A DNA stretch of 64,000 nt from NCBI GenBank assembly GCA_963580455.1, contig OY756958.1, positions 8,382,501-8,446,500 on the forward strand, read 5' to 3'. Shown piece by piece: positions 63,901 through 64,000 of the stretch. The position numbers and the translations under genes were made by a program. Source of the stretch: Euonymus europaeus. Its lineage: Eukaryota > Streptophyta > Magnoliopsida > Celastrales > Celastraceae. The number at the start of each line of letters is the position of its first letter. Position 1 is the first letter of the stretch. Below the pieces are notes generated by a model. The model saw only the letters and a program-made list of their open reading frames with translations. It ran no database searches and was not told the origin of the DNA.

Positions 63901-64000
63901 TGTGTTTTTGGCATCGAAATAATCCACAAAGCATATACTCGTAAAATTGGACATAGAAGAACAATAAAAAGTGTACGCCGAGCGACTTTGACGATTAGAA
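57901..64000. repeat. Right flank zone with 1600-, 1760- and 2400-bp offsets
   Basis: From about 57.9 kb monomers with left-flank variants return, for example TTATGTTCTGAAG and TTTAAAAGTTTTTG. Strings recur at 1600 (59855/61455, 60350/61950), 1760 (60841/62601) and 2400 (61330/63730), all whole numbers of 160-bp monomers. The array is still running at the right edge. Confidence 0.75.
58429..58857. repeat. Three consecutive 143-bp deleted monomers
   Basis: The 17-bp-deleted form occurs three times in a row, deletion points at 58487, 58630 and 58773, exactly 143 bp apart (429 bp in all). The first two read ACGTCGAAAG, the third ACGTTGAAAG. Everywhere else in the window this form stands alone among 160-bp monomers. 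Confidence 0.88.

Larger units (their letters stand above)
8514..64000. repeat. 160-bp tandem satellite array, about 55.5 kb, continues past window
   Basis: From 8514 to the right edge every base belongs to head-to-tail copies of one monomer. Repeats of ACACCGAG at 8514, 8674, 8834 and 8994 give a 160-bp period. That implies about 345-350 monomers. All are in the same orientation. I see no inversion, no transposon and no other insertion. The monomer is AT-rich, close to nucleosomal repeat length. It varies at a few linked sites, such as GAAGCTTATACTC (with HindIII AAGCTT) against GATGCTTATAGTC, TTGCTCAAC against TTGCACAAC, and CATAGAAAGTT against CTTGTAAAGTT or CATTGATAGTT. Size, length and association with Athila suggest centromeric or pericentromeric DNA, but function cannot be shown from sequence. 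Confidence 0.98.

Noticed and set aside
9714..63954. Dozens of minus-strand open frames of 60-105 codons in the array
   Set aside because: They are translations of the satellite. Since 160 is not a multiple of 3, the same DNA is read in rotating frames, giving recurring look-alike peptides. They break wherever a subtype has a stop, show no known domain and no codon bias.
8514..64000. CRISPR-like regular repeats
   Set aside because: The period is filled entirely by repeat, with no unique spacers, and the context is a plant retrotransposon and satellite.
8514..64000. CENP-B box
   Set aside because: No segment of the consensus monomer fits the required TTCG and CGGG spacing.
8514..64000. Ribosomal DNA or tRNA gene clusters
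   Set aside because: No rRNA-like or cloverleaf sequence seen; the small dyad lacks tRNA box A and B motifs.

Overview
The window reads as nuclear DNA of a flowering plant. The evidence is an Athila-lineage Ty3/gypsy retrotransposon (protease DLGAS, reverse transcriptase FMDD, plant env-like third frame) joined to a very long AT-rich satellite array of the kind found in plant centromeric or pericentromeric heterochromatin. No ordinary single-copy gene is visible. I cannot name the species from sequence alone.

Bases 1-8513 are the 3' two thirds of one Athila-like element on the + strand. In order they hold: the gag C-terminus and protease (2-1369); reverse transcriptase, RNase H and integrase (1351-4074); a non-coding spacer with a palindrome, A-tracts and a telo-box (4075-4889); an env-like frame (4890-5873) split by one in-frame TAG; a 3' non-coding region with a purine tract (5874-6982); a polypurine tract (6983-6991); and a 3' LTR of about 1.52 kb (6992-8513) starting TGT and ending ACA. 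The element is decayed: one frame break lies between protease and reverse transcriptase, and one nonsense codon lies in the env-like frame. The 5' LTR, primer-binding site and most of gag lie left of the window.

Bases 8514-64000 are an uninterrupted head-to-tail array of a 160-bp satellite, about 345-350 monomers, all in one orientation, with no inversion and no other insertion seen. The LTR ends inside a satellite monomer, so the element very probably inserted into the array. Each monomer carries a dyad (9-bp arms, 10-nt centre), and many carry a HindIII site. The array is built of nested higher-order repeats. Both flanks (8.5-14.4 kb and 57.9-64 kb) share older monomer variants. The interior contains offsets of 941, 1743, 1758-1760, 2078, 3182, 3342, 3632 and 5102 bp, including three nearly identical tandem copies of an 11-monomer, 1743-bp unit (about 39.74-44.97 kb). 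Monomers with a 17-bp deletion (143 bp long) act as landmarks for these units.

The most interesting points are the exact LTR/satellite junction at the foot of the satellite dyad, the layered recent amplification history, and the conserved dyad. The many minus-strand open frames in the array are by-products of a repeat that lacks regular stops, not genes.
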